Part shown: positions 16,604-23,441 of the stretch, in pieces
How positions within the stretch are numbered: the first letter of the stretch is position 1
Layout of the letters: the number at the start of each line of letters is the position of its first letter
Notes under the pieces: model-generated
Told to the model about the DNA's origin: nothing
Databases searched by the model: none
What the model saw: the letters and a program-made list of their open reading frames with translations, nothing else
Translations under genes and position numbers: made by a program
Assembly: GCA_002753095.1 (NCBI GenBank)
Contig: PDZU01000025.1
Span: forward strand, 1-37,865
Source of the DNA: Magnetococcales bacterium
Lineage (GTDB): Bacteria; Pseudomonadota; Magnetococcia; Magnetococcales; Magnetaquicoccaceae
Length of the DNA: 37,865 nt
Direction of reading: 5' to 3'

Positions 16604-17713
16604 ATGCGCTCTTCCCGGTTATTACTGCTCTCTTTGCTTGGCCTTGGCCTGCCCGTGGCAGCGCATGCTTTGTCATTGGGTGAATTGCGGGTACTTAGTC
16701 CTGCGGGCCTGCCGTTTCAGGCCAGTACGGAGCTGATTCTGGAAGAGGGGGAAGAGGTGCGTTCCCTGAGTGTGGGCTCGGTAGGCGATTATGCCCTGGT
16801 CAAGATTCCCCGCCCCGATCTGGCTGACCAGATTCAGGCACGCATCAAGCAGCAGGGGGACAAGACGCTCATCTGGCTGCAGGGCGGGCAACCGCTTCAA
16901 GGGGGTGATGGGGTGATTTTGTTGCACATTGCCTCGAATCAACGCACCTATTTGCCCTTTTTCCGCCTGCCAGGCCGCCGCGAGGGGGTAACAGCCAGCA
17001 AGGGCAGCCCGCGTGCGCCCACCACCGCAACACAACAAAAACGGGTCGCGACGGCTGCACAGTTGGAAGCGCCATTGCCACCCCCAACTGAGTCTGCTAT
17101 CCAGACGGAGCGGCTTTCTGCCTCCGATCGGCAGTATGGACCGGTCCGCCGGGGAGAAACCTTGACCAGCATCGCCCGCAGCATTGCCCAGCAGAGCGGT
17201 CTGCATCCGTTGCAGGTGGAAGCGGCCATCTGGCGCGCCAACGCGCAGCAGTTCACCTTGCAGAACATGAATGGTCTGAAGAGTGGTGTGATGTTGCGCA
17301 TACCCACCAGCGAAGAGATGGCCCAGTTAACGCCCAACGAAGCACGCCTTCTGCGTCAGGATCACAAAACAGATTGGAAAAAACCGGTGGCGCAGCGTCG
17401 TTTGCTGCCCTTCTCCCCACTGCCGCCCGCAGCGGACGGTACGCTGCAACAGAGCAAAAGCGAGCGTACCCTCGCCTCCAGTCGTCTGATTGATCCGACC
17501 CGCCGCAAGGAACGCCCAGCCAGCAGTGAGCCCAGCGCAGGTGGCGCATTGGCACAAATCACCCAGCAGTTGCGGGCCATTCAGACACTTCTGGAAAAAA
17601 ATCAAAATCAGTTGGAGATGCTGACCCAACGCGTCACCGCGCTGGAAGGCAACCAGGATATGTTCAAGAAGATTGATCGGCGTCTGTCGGTGTTGGAAGA
17701 GCGGATGCGTTGA
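16604..17713 (+). CDS. Short FimV-like protein with signal peptide, LysM-like domain and coiled coil
   Basis: FimV proteins are peptidoglycan-associated inner-membrane proteins that help type IV pilus secretin assembly and polar targeting. The ATG chosen gives a clear signal peptide (S-R-L-L-L-L-S-L-L-G-L-G-L, cleavage near A-H-A) followed by L-S-L-G-E-L-R-V-L-S, the characteristic FimV N-terminal start. A FimV-type LysM region lies at about residues 178-250 (Y-G-P-V-R-R-G-E-T-L, then R-A-N-A-Q-Q-F). The C-terminus is a coiled coil (about 315-369). At 369 residues it lacks the transmembrane segment and the long TPR-bearing half of pseudomonad FimV. The last 50 bases overlap the convergent gene at 17664. 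Confidence 0.82.
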   Translation: MRSSRLLLLSLLGLGLPVAAHALSLGELRVLSPAGLPFQASTELILEEGEEVRSLSVGSVGDYALVKIPRPDLADQIQARIKQQGDKTLIWLQGGQPLQGGDGVILLHIASNQRTYLPFFRLPGRREGVTASKGSPRAPTTATQQKRVATAAQLEAPLPPPTESAIQTERLSASDRQYGPVRRGETLTSIARSIAQQSGLHPLQVEAAIWRANAQQFTLQNMNGLKSGVMLRIPTSEEMAQLTPNEARLLRQDHKTDWKKPVAQRRLLPFSPLPPAADGTLQQSKSERTLASSRLIDPTRRKERPASSEPSAGGALAQITQQLRAIQTLLEKNQNQLEMLTQRVTALEGNQDMFKKIDRRLSVLEERMR

Positions 17714-18263
17714 GCAACTGCGCGTTGACACGTTCAAGCCTCGTTATCTCTTCAGACGCATAGGCGATCAAAGCCAGATACTCTCCACTCAACTCTCTGA
17801 ACTGGAAAGCATATAGCACATGTTCCTGGATTGGTTGCGGAAGATCCTCCAGCAGGAAAGAACGGAACACACAGAGCGCAAAGTGCGCATTTATCATCAA
17901 CAATGATTTTTCTTTAGTGACAAGATGAGAATTATGCTTATCTGAAGCCCACCCGGAAATTTCCCTGAATTTTTCCCAGTCAATGTGCAAGGGACGCACT
18001 TTGGCAATCCATTTTGAAAAAAAGCCGGCATGTTTATGGCGATCGGGGCTTGATCCGTTGGGCAAATGAAAGCTGACCATTCGTGCATAATCGGACAAAG
18101 CATCAAGAACAGCTTCTGTCAACAGTTTTTCGTCAAGCAAAACAACCCCTTGAGCAAAGTGTGCGCCAACCTCTCCAGGTACAATTTTTGTTATAAAATA
18201 ATCCCACACACGCGCGATATGGACTTGAGCATCGTCTTGAGACGGCAACTTTGCCTTTTCCAT
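17664..18263 (-). CDS. Unrecognised 199-residue protein, second gene of a small island operon
   Basis: I do not recognise this family. The protein is soluble and largely helical. Notable stretches are R-V-W-D-Y-F-I-T-K-I-V-P-G-E-V-G-A-H-F near residue 18 and a charged S-P-D-R-H-K-H-A-G-F-F-S-K-W-I-A-K-V-R-P near residue 74. The ATG at 18263 is supported by AAGGA eight bases upstream; the longer TTG start is unlikely. It starts 11 bases after the 60-residue gene, so the two are probably translated together. Its 3' end runs antisense into the end of the FimV-like gene. Composition is AT-richer than the flanks, suggesting transfer. Confidence 0.7.
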   Translation of the reverse strand: MEKAKLPSQDDAQVHIARVWDYFITKIVPGEVGAHFAQGVVLLDEKLLTEAVLDALSDYARMVSFHLPNGSSPDRHKHAGFFSKWIAKVRPLHIDWEKFREISGWASDKHNSHLVTKEKSLLMINAHFALCVFRSFLLEDLPQPIQEHVLYAFQFRELSGEYLALIAYASEEITRLERVNAQLLNASALPTPTDADQSS

Positions 18264-18274
18264 CGACAAATTCC

Positions 18275-18457
18275 TTAGCTCCAAGCCTTGCGAAGATTTT
18301 TATCATTCTGCAGAGAAGCCAAGCCTTCTTCGCTGATTTTGGCAAAAGAGTCTCCACGATTGGGCAACCGCATTCCGACAAGCTGCTGCATTGCCTCAGA
18401 TTCCGCAATTTTAGCCATTCTTTTGGCCAATTCCTGTGCTGCAGTGCTCTGTTCCAT
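18275..18457 (-). CDS. Small 60-residue helical protein, first gene of a small island operon
   Basis: This small charged protein is unrecognised. It begins M-E-Q-S-T-A-A-Q-E-L-A-K and looks largely helical. The ATG is supported by GGAG seven bases ahead. Its TAA lies inside the ribosome binding region of the 199-residue gene, giving a tight two-gene unit. A small upstream gene coupled to a larger one is a layout seen for antitoxin-toxin pairs, but no known toxin or antitoxin family is visible, so that is only a possibility. Confidence 0.65.
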   Translation of the reverse strand: MEQSTAAQELAKRMAKIAESEAMQQLVGMRLPNRGDSFAKISEEGLASLQNDKNLRKAWS

Positions 18458-18502
18458 ACTTACGCTCCACAAAATTTAGTCGTACACCAGAAACACCCGG
18501 TG

Positions 18503-18532
18503 ATACTGGCACAACGGAAATCTTTCTGTCAA
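18503..18532 (-). promoter_or_regulatory. Candidate sigma-70 promoter for the 60/199-residue operon
   Basis: On the minus strand a perfect TTGACA (18532-18527) is followed 18 bases later by CAGTAT (18508-18503), a weak -10 match of three of six bases. It lies about 45 bases ahead of the 60-residue gene and directly downstream of the IS5-type transposase scar. Confidence 0.35.
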
Positions 18533-18560
18533 ATAAAAACAAGATCTGTATCTTTGATCG

Positions 18561-18611
18561 TCAGTTTACAATCCGCTCCCATTGGTCGTCACGTAACAAA
18601 AATCGATCCAT
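18561..18611 (-). pseudogene. 5' remnant of an IS5-type transposase gene
   Basis: An ATG with a GGAGG ribosome binding site opens M-D-R-F-L-L-R-D-D-Q-W-E-R-I-V-N and stops at TGA after 16 codons. The R-D-D-Q-W-E-R-I start is typical of the N-terminal domain of IS5/IS427-type transposases. The rest of the gene is gone. A second fragment of the same kind of transposase, in the same orientation, lies at about 20965-21142. Confidence 0.7.
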
Positions 18612-18657
18612 GTCATTACCTCCCAGAAGACATAATGACGGATCAGATTATTGAATA

Positions 18658-19938
18658 TCAACACGCTCTAGGCGGGGCAAGGATTTCTTCCTGTGAAAGT
18701 TCCGGAGCCGGTAGAGCGTTAGATTGGTCGGTTGCAACACTCCTTTCATTTTCGGAATTTTCTCGTTCTGACTCAACGGCACCACTTGCTTTTCGATTAT
18801 TAAGCCACTTTGCAAGCAACTTTTTGTGTACAGGGGGGTGAGCTGATTTTATAACCCCATCTTTTTCTTTTAATTCACCAAGATATGGTTCCCATATGAG
18901 CAACGGATTGTTAACCTCTTCGACAAAGGCCTTAAACAGTCTTAAACATTGATCTGGAGTGATCTTTTTCCGCTCGCTGATTGCATCCTCAGCGGACTCA
19001 ATTGAATCTTTTTCTGCAACGTCTAGCCAAAACACTGGATATGAGCGTCCGTCCAACACTCCCTTGAGCGATTTTCGCCCCATATATCTCAATGTGGTTT
19101 CTGGAAGATTACTTATATTTTCTTGTGGAGTTGATTTATCACTGAGACGGTTTCCTCGATCAATCAAATCTTTTCTAACCTCTGATAAAATATACGCGAG
19201 TTCGAGGGATATGGGCATTTCCCTAGGAGTAGACAAAGAGCAAAGCCTGAAACCAATATCCATGGAGGGACCAATGTAGTCCAACACAGCATCCTTCTTG
19301 TCCGAACTGTAGTATTTCTCAAGTTGCTGCATCAAAACTGCCATTGAGTCAGAAGAATTGTCTTCTGAAATATTTTCATTATTGTGCGTGGTTTTTCTCA
19401 ACACCACCTCACTGTTGATTACCGGGAAACCTGCGACCCAAGCCGTCATTTTTACATCCAGCGATGGATATTTATTCCGAAGTTCTTTCCTGAATTCTTC
19501 TGCAGCAGATATCCATGCACGCACAGACCAACACGCCTGATAGGAATTTGATATTAATTGCTCATAGATTAATTCATCTCCCGCCGCCTTCCAAAATTTT
19601 GGTTCTTCGAAATCTTCTATCCTTGTAGGAATGTATAATTTTAACTCTACTTCAGCTCTTTTCCACTTCTGAGCAAATTTAGTTTGAAAAACCTGGTAAA
19701 AATAGAGAATTGGGTCTCTCCATCGAGAACTACGTTCAATCTCTTCAAGATCAGAACTTCCTCCTCCTTGACGTTCCCCGATTTTCCCTTGCTTGAGGGC
19801 CGTAGAACCGACCAGATCAATACTCAGAAAAAGTCTCAAGCGAGGTTTAATGTGCTCGTTATCATCGGACGTGGGACTGTCATTACCCTCTTCTGCTGTT
19901 TCAGAGGGATGTTTTCCAGATGCTTCATTTATCGTCAT
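18658..19938 (-). CDS. Class III nucleotidyl cyclase-like protein
   Basis: From the ATG 7 bases after the ImmA/IrrE stop, the protein has 426 residues and no membrane segment. Residues about 36-46 (L-F-L-S-I-D-L-V-G-S-T) match the first metal-Asp strand of class III adenylyl/guanylyl cyclases. F-W-K-A-A-G-D-E at 115-122 places a substrate-type Lys (117) four before the second metal Asp (121). D-Y-I-G-P-S-M-D-I-G-F-R at 220-231 places Asp220, Asp227 and Arg231 at the same 7 and 11 spacing as the Asp, Asn and Arg of mycobacterial Rv1625c, with Asp replacing the Asn. About 60 extra residues sit between the metal motifs. The C-terminal 130 residues are unrecognised and end in an acidic disordered tail. 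The product nucleotide is unknown. Codon use is AT-rich compared with neighbours. Confidence 0.72.
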   Translation of the reverse strand: MTINEASGKHPSETAEEGNDSPTSDDNEHIKPRLRLFLSIDLVGSTALKQGKIGERQGGGSSDLEEIERSSRWRDPILYFYQVFQTKFAQKWKRAEVELKLYIPTRIEDFEEPKFWKAAGDELIYEQLISNSYQACWSVRAWISAAEEFRKELRNKYPSLDVKMTAWVAGFPVINSEVVLRKTTHNNENISEDNSSDSMAVLMQQLEKYYSSDKKDAVLDYIGPSMDIGFRLCSLSTPREMPISLELAYILSEVRKDLIDRGNRLSDKSTPQENISNLPETTLRYMGRKSLKGVLDGRSYPVFWLDVAEKDSIESAEDAISERKKITPDQCLRLFKAFVEEVNNPLLIWEPYLGELKEKDGVIKSAHPPVHKKLLAKWLNNRKASGAVESERENSENERSVATDQSNALPAPELSQEEILAPPRAC

Positions 19939-19945
19939 TATCAGA

Positions 19946-20479
19946 CTACATTCTGTCGATGATTTTAGCACGAATCTCGGCGGCTTTGCTCGAAACACCG
20001 AACCTCTCCGCAACAAGATCAAAATCACCACATTCTTGTTCTAGTGCCTCTCTGAATTTATCCTGCGGCATAAGAAATCCAGCAGCAAACCAGTTTGCTT
20101 CCCACTCAACACGACCTTCGCCAGCTCGCGCACAAATCATGGTCCTGTCTTCTCCTCCAGATCTGGGAGAATTTCTAAAGGGAATGAAGTAGTGAAGAAC
20201 GTAATGGCCCAGTTCATGCGCAATAGTAAACCTATCTCGACTCGAGCTGGTAAATGTTGAAATAAAAATAACGAAGTCATAAAGATCACGAATACGCACA
20301 GAACCGCTATCGCCTAAATCAAGCTCCCACGGATCGCGAAATTCGATACGACCGCCAGCTTTACGAACGGCGGCTTCAATATCACCGTTCGGACCATAAT
20401 TGAGGTGGCCCGCAATTTTTGCCCCAAGAGAATAAATCTCCTCTTTTCGTATATTGCTCGGTTTTGGTTCGATGGTCAT
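19946..20479 (-). CDS. ImmA/IrrE-family metallopeptidase
   Basis: This zinc-peptidase family cleaves repressors (ImmA cuts ImmR in ICEBs1; IrrE/PprI cuts DdrO in Deinococcus). The 177-residue protein carries H-E-L-G-H at residues 88-92, preceded by R-D-R-F-T-I-A, and a downstream E-W-E-A-N-W-F-A-A stretch (about 125-135) that supplies the third zinc ligand in this family. The C-terminus (L-V-A-E-R-F-G-V-S) matches the usual helical end. The ATG was chosen because GAGGA lies just upstream; the longer reading to 20545 has none. No helix-turn-helix repressor partner is adjacent; instead the cyclase-like gene follows after 7 bases. Confidence 0.9.
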   Translation of the reverse strand: MTIEPKPSNIRKEEIYSLGAKIAGHLNYGPNGDIEAAVRKAGGRIEFRDPWELDLGDSGSVRIRDLYDFVIFISTFTSSSRDRFTIAHELGHYVLHYFIPFRNSPRSGGEDRTMICARAGEGRVEWEANWFAAGFLMPQDKFREALEQECGDFDLVAERFGVSSKAAEIRAKIIDRM

Positions 20480-20895
20480 AGGATCCTCACTCTGATTGGC
20501 GGTCGATTGTCGCCTAGAAAAACAGAACCTCTTGATCTGGAGCAACCCACAGTGTCACATGGAGGAACCTCCAAGGGTAGCCGGCGAACATGCTGGAACG
20601 GTGTTGAGCATGCTTCAAGCCGTTCTTCATAGTGTCATAGTCGTTATTTTTTTTCAACACCTGATGCCAGCAATCGTACCTATGCGGAAGCATGCGGACA
20701 ATGCACAATAGTTCATGAGTGTTATTGACATGTTTCTGGTTGGCACGCAATCGCGCTTCTTTGAGTTTTTTCTGCTACTAAACAAGTTATTTATCTGTTT
20801 TATTGCCCGGTTCGCTTCCCCCCTCAACCCATCCCGTTACACACATTTTGGCTTCCGGTAACACAATCGTTTCTCGACACTCAAGGAGAGGATCA
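20480..20895. other. Intergenic stretch upstream of the ImmA/IrrE gene
   Basis: This gap of about 415 bases must contain the promoter of the peptidase-cyclase unit. No convincing gene was found; a 78-codon minus-strand reading frame (20514-20750) shows no family resemblance or ribosome binding site. The right part (about 20760-20895) looks like the original leader of the IS4/Tn5-type transposase remnant, including its AAGGAGAGG ribosome binding site. Confidence 0.5.
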
Positions 20896-20961
20896 ATGAC
20901 CTGGGCAGAAGAGGGGCTCAAAACGGCAAATCTTGGCGATAAACGTTTGAATAATCGTCTA
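20896..20961 (+). pseudogene. 5' remnant of an IS4/Tn5-type transposase gene
   Basis: After an intact AAGGAGAGG ribosome binding site, the ATG opens M-T-W-A-E-E-G-L-K-T-A-N-L-G-D-K-R-L-N-N-R-L. This is the typical N-terminal DNA-binding start of Tn5-like IS4-family transposases (W-A-x-x-E-L...A-x-L-G-D-x-R-L). Similarity stops after about 22 codons, where it meets the IS5-type fragment on the other strand. Confidence 0.75.
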
Positions 20962-20964
20962 ACT

Positions 20965-21142
20965 CGGTGCAGTGCCCGAGAGATTCAGGCATATCTCTCC
21001 AAGGCGATCCGGTACGGGCAGTCCAGAAAACGGCTTCCACAAATTTCCGGTTGTCCCTGGCAGTGCAACCGGGATCTCCTGGCTTGCCCGGTAAAAGATC
21101 CTTGATACATTCCCATTGGTCGTCCCGTAATATTTCTGATCC
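20965..21142 (-). pseudogene. Internal N-terminal fragment of an IS5-type transposase gene
   Basis: On the minus strand an open stretch reads S-E-I-L-R-D-D-Q-W-E-C-I-K-D-L-L-P-G-K, continues through A-R-D-N-R-K-F-V-E-A-V-F-W and T-G-S-P-W-R-D-M-P-E, and then breaks at the junction with the IS4-type remnant. These are the DUF4096-like N-terminal motifs of IS5/IS427-family transposases. There is no start codon in frame: a TAA lies a short distance upstream. Only about 58 codons remain of the roughly 250 expected. Confidence 0.8.
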
Positions 21143-21198
21143 CTCCTGGGGACCGGTTTAACACAAGTCAACAATTGGGAACAGGCCCTAAAGACATT

Positions 21199-22611
21199 TC
21201 ACTCACAATCCGCATAAAACGACTCAAACTCCTGCTCGCGAAAGACCGGATCGACGTTATTCTGCCAGCGCTCCTGATAGGCGTGCAACAGGCGTTCGGC
21301 GGGGGTCAGCCCGCTGTCCACCACCTGGTAGAGAGGCTTCAGGTAGACCGATTCGTCACACCCTTTACTGTTGGTCTGATTTTGCCGCTGCAAACCGGCG
21401 TGGGCCAGGGGGAGAATCTGTTCGGCCAACCAACGCATGGAGCGTTGCCCCGGCAGGGATGTCTGTAGCGCCAGACGGGGTACCTCTGTGTGGATACGAT
21501 CCCGTTCGCTCAAGGACCAGTGCCGCACCAACTCCCAGGCCGCTGCCGCAGCTTCCGCATCGTACAACAACCCCTTCCAAAAGGCGGGCAGGGCACACAA
21601 AGTCGCCGAATTGCCCGCGTCAGCACCACGCAACTCCAGATAACGCTTCAACCGCACATCGGGAAACAGCGTAGAAATATGGGTCTCCCAATCGGCCAGG
21701 GTGGGATATTCACCCGGCAACAGCGGATGCTTGCCCTGCAAAAAAGCGCGAAAAGGAATTCCGCCACCCGCCTGATAATGACCATGCCGGTACAGAAAGA
21801 GCATGGGCACATCCAATGCGTACTCCACATAGCGGGCAAAACCAAAATCTTCGGCAAACACAAAAGGCAGCCAACCACAACGATCTGGATCGGTAAAGCG
21901 CCAAATCTCCGAACGGTACGAAAGAAAACCGTTGGGACGCCCCTCCAAAAACGGTGAATTGGCAAACAAGGCGGTGGCCAAAGGTTGCAAAGCCAGAGCC
22001 AGACGAAACTTGTGGACCATATCCGCCTCATCGGCAAAATCCAGATTGGCCTGCACCGTGGCGGTACGGGTCATCATGTCCAGACTTAAGGCCCCCTTGC
22101 CCGGCAGATAACCGCGCATCTCCCGATAGCGCCCCTTGGGCATCCAGGGAATGGCGGCAAAAGGCCACTTCGGCTGCACGCCAATCCCTAAAAAGGCCAC
22201 CTCCATCTGGGCACACAATTCACCCAACTGATGCAAATGTTCATTGATTTCATTCTGGGTATCGTGGATGGTACGCAGAGGAGCACCAGAGAGTTCCAAC
22301 TGACCACCAGGCTCCAACGTGATGCTGGCCTTGCTGTTGGCAAAGCTGCTCTGTTTGATCAAGGCAATGGGTTGCCCCTGCTCCTGGATGGCCTGCCAGC
22401 CAAAGCGCTCCATCATCCCTTCCAGCAGGGCGCGAACTCCCGCAGCCCCGGCATAGGGCAAAGGTGCCAGCGTCTGTTTATGAAAACCAAATTTTTCATG
22501 CTCCGTCCCCACGCGCCAGCGTTCAACCGGTTTACAGCCGGAGGCCAGCCACTCAATCAAGGGTTCAGAGGTGGTCACGGTAGTATGGTGGGCAAGATCT
22601 TGATCAGCCAT
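21199..22611 (-). CDS. gshA: Glutamate-cysteine ligase (plant/alphaproteobacterial type)
   Basis: GshA makes gamma-glutamylcysteine, the first step of glutathione synthesis. At 470 residues it fits the alphaproteobacterial/plant type rather than the enterobacterial type. Motifs include G-T-E-H-E-K-F-G-F near residue 35, L-E-P-G-G-Q-L-E-L-S-G near 98, M-T-R-T-A-T-V-Q-A-N-L-D, and N-G-F-L-S-Y-R-S-E-I-W. The ATG at 22611 gives the family's usual N-terminus; an upstream extension to 22746 has no similarity. The ATG overlaps the ATG at 22610 on the opposite strand, just ahead of ogt. No gshB is present. Confidence 0.93.
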   Translation of the reverse strand: MADQDLAHHTTVTTSEPLIEWLASGCKPVERWRVGTEHEKFGFHKQTLAPLPYAGAAGVRALLEGMMERFGWQAIQEQGQPIALIKQSSFANSKASITLEPGGQLELSGAPLRTIHDTQNEINEHLHQLGELCAQMEVAFLGIGVQPKWPFAAIPWMPKGRYREMRGYLPGKGALSLDMMTRTATVQANLDFADEADMVHKFRLALALQPLATALFANSPFLEGRPNGFLSYRSEIWRFTDPDRCGWLPFVFAEDFGFARYVEYALDVPMLFLYRHGHYQAGGGIPFRAFLQGKHPLLPGEYPTLADWETHISTLFPDVRLKRYLELRGADAGNSATLCALPAFWKGLLYDAEAAAAAWELVRHWSLSERDRIHTEVPRLALQTSLPGQRSMRWLAEQILPLAHAGLQRQNQTNSKGCDESVYLKPLYQVVDSGLTPAERLLHAYQERWQNNVDPVFREQEFESFYADCE

Positions 22612-22624
22612 GGAGAAAACCAGA

Positions 22625-23164
22625 ATGCAACATCCTGTTGATGGGAACAACCGCCTGACAGAGCGGCGTGTCGATTGGCCCAACACCTGCGGGGAAGAGA
22701 TACCAGCCGCCCTGCAACCTCTGCTCTCCCCCCATTTCCAGGCCATCCATTGCCGGCAGGGTTCCGTGACGGCGCTCTTTTGGCAAACACCAGAGAGCCC
22801 TCTACCGGAGGTGGACCATACCCTGCTGCAGGCGGTGCGCTCCTGGCTGGCCGACTATTTCACCGGTCACTTCCGCCCGGTTCCGGTGCCTTTGCTGTGG
22901 CCGGGAACGCCATTTCAGCAGCGCGTAGGCCACCTGTTGGCCGCCATCCCGCCGGGTCAAACCGTGCGCTATGGCCAACTGGCACAACAACTGGGCAGCG
23001 CTCCACGCGCCGTCGGTCAGGCGGTGGCCGCCAACCCCCTCCCCTTGCTGCTGCCCTGTCACCGCGTGGTGGGAGCCAGCGGCTTGGGTGGCTTCAGCGC
23101 TCCAGGCGGCGTTGCCAGCAAACAGTGGCTGCTGCAGTGGGAACAACAGCATACCCAGCCATAA
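22625..23164 (+). CDS. ogt: Methylated-DNA-protein-cysteine methyltransferase
   Basis: This suicide repair protein takes methyl groups from O6-methylguanine onto its own Cys. The C-terminal half carries the T-P-F-Q-Q-R-V-G region, a recognition helix with the A-V-G-Q-A-V-A-A-N-P Arg/Asn-finger region, and the active-site L-P-C-H-R-V-V motif at about residues 138-144. The ATG at 22625 has GGAG 11 bases upstream; the ATG at 22610 is an alternative without one. There is no AdaA or AlkA domain. Its start is 14 bases from that of the divergent gshA. Confidence 0.92.
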   Translation: MQHPVDGNNRLTERRVDWPNTCGEEIPAALQPLLSPHFQAIHCRQGSVTALFWQTPESPLPEVDHTLLQAVRSWLADYFTGHFRPVPVPLLWPGTPFQQRVGHLLAAIPPGQTVRYGQLAQQLGSAPRAVGQAVAANPLPLLLPCHRVVGASGLGGFSAPGGVASKQWLLQWEQQHTQP

Positions 23165-23171
23165 TCCGACA

Positions 23172-23205
23172 AACAGGCCGGAAAGGATCCCCCCTCCGGC
23201 CTGTT
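23172..23205. terminator. Hairpin between convergent ogt and rpmE
   Basis: AACAGGCCGGA (23172-23182) pairs perfectly with TCCGGCCTGTT (23195-23205). It lies 8 bases after each gene's stop, as expected of a shared bidirectional terminator. The flanking T-tracts are short, so termination strength is uncertain. Confidence 0.7.
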
Positions 23206-23212
23206 CGCCGCA

Positions 23213-23419
23213 TTAACCCGCCAAACCATATTTCCGTTTAAACCGCTCGATCCGTCCAGCGGTATCCACCAGCTTGTGCTTGCCGGTAAAGAAAGGATGG
23301 CAGGAGGAACAGACACCGACAATCAAATCCCTGCCCGTGGAACGGGTGGTGATGACGGTGTTGCAACCGGTGCAGCTATAGGTCACTTCGTGATAGTCAG
23401 GATGGATGTCCGCTTTCAT
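23213..23419 (-). CDS. rpmE: 50S ribosomal protein L31 (zinc-binding form)
   Basis: The 68-residue protein matches L31: M-K-A-D-I-H-P at the start, and the zinc Cys set C-T-G-C (16-19) and [10 protein letters not shown] (37-46), ending in F-K-R-K-Y. The Cys residues mark the C+ type, which serves as a zinc reserve. It lies 22 bases after rho on the same strand, a common order. Confidence 0.96.
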   Translation of the reverse strand: MKADIHPDYHEVTYSCTGCNTVITTRSTGRDLIVGVCSSCHPFFTGKHKLVDTAGRIERFKRKYGLAG

Positions 23420-23441
23420 GGTAATCGATTCCTAATGTGTG

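Noticed and set aside
19946..20479. Classic ImmA-ImmR or RES/HigA-type pair
   Set aside because: No helix-turn-helix repressor or toxin gene is adjacent; the neighbouring gene is the cyclase-like protein.
20514..20750. 78-codon minus-strand frame upstream of the ImmA/IrrE gene
   Set aside because: No ribosome binding site and no family features; possibly decayed mobile DNA, but this could not be shown.
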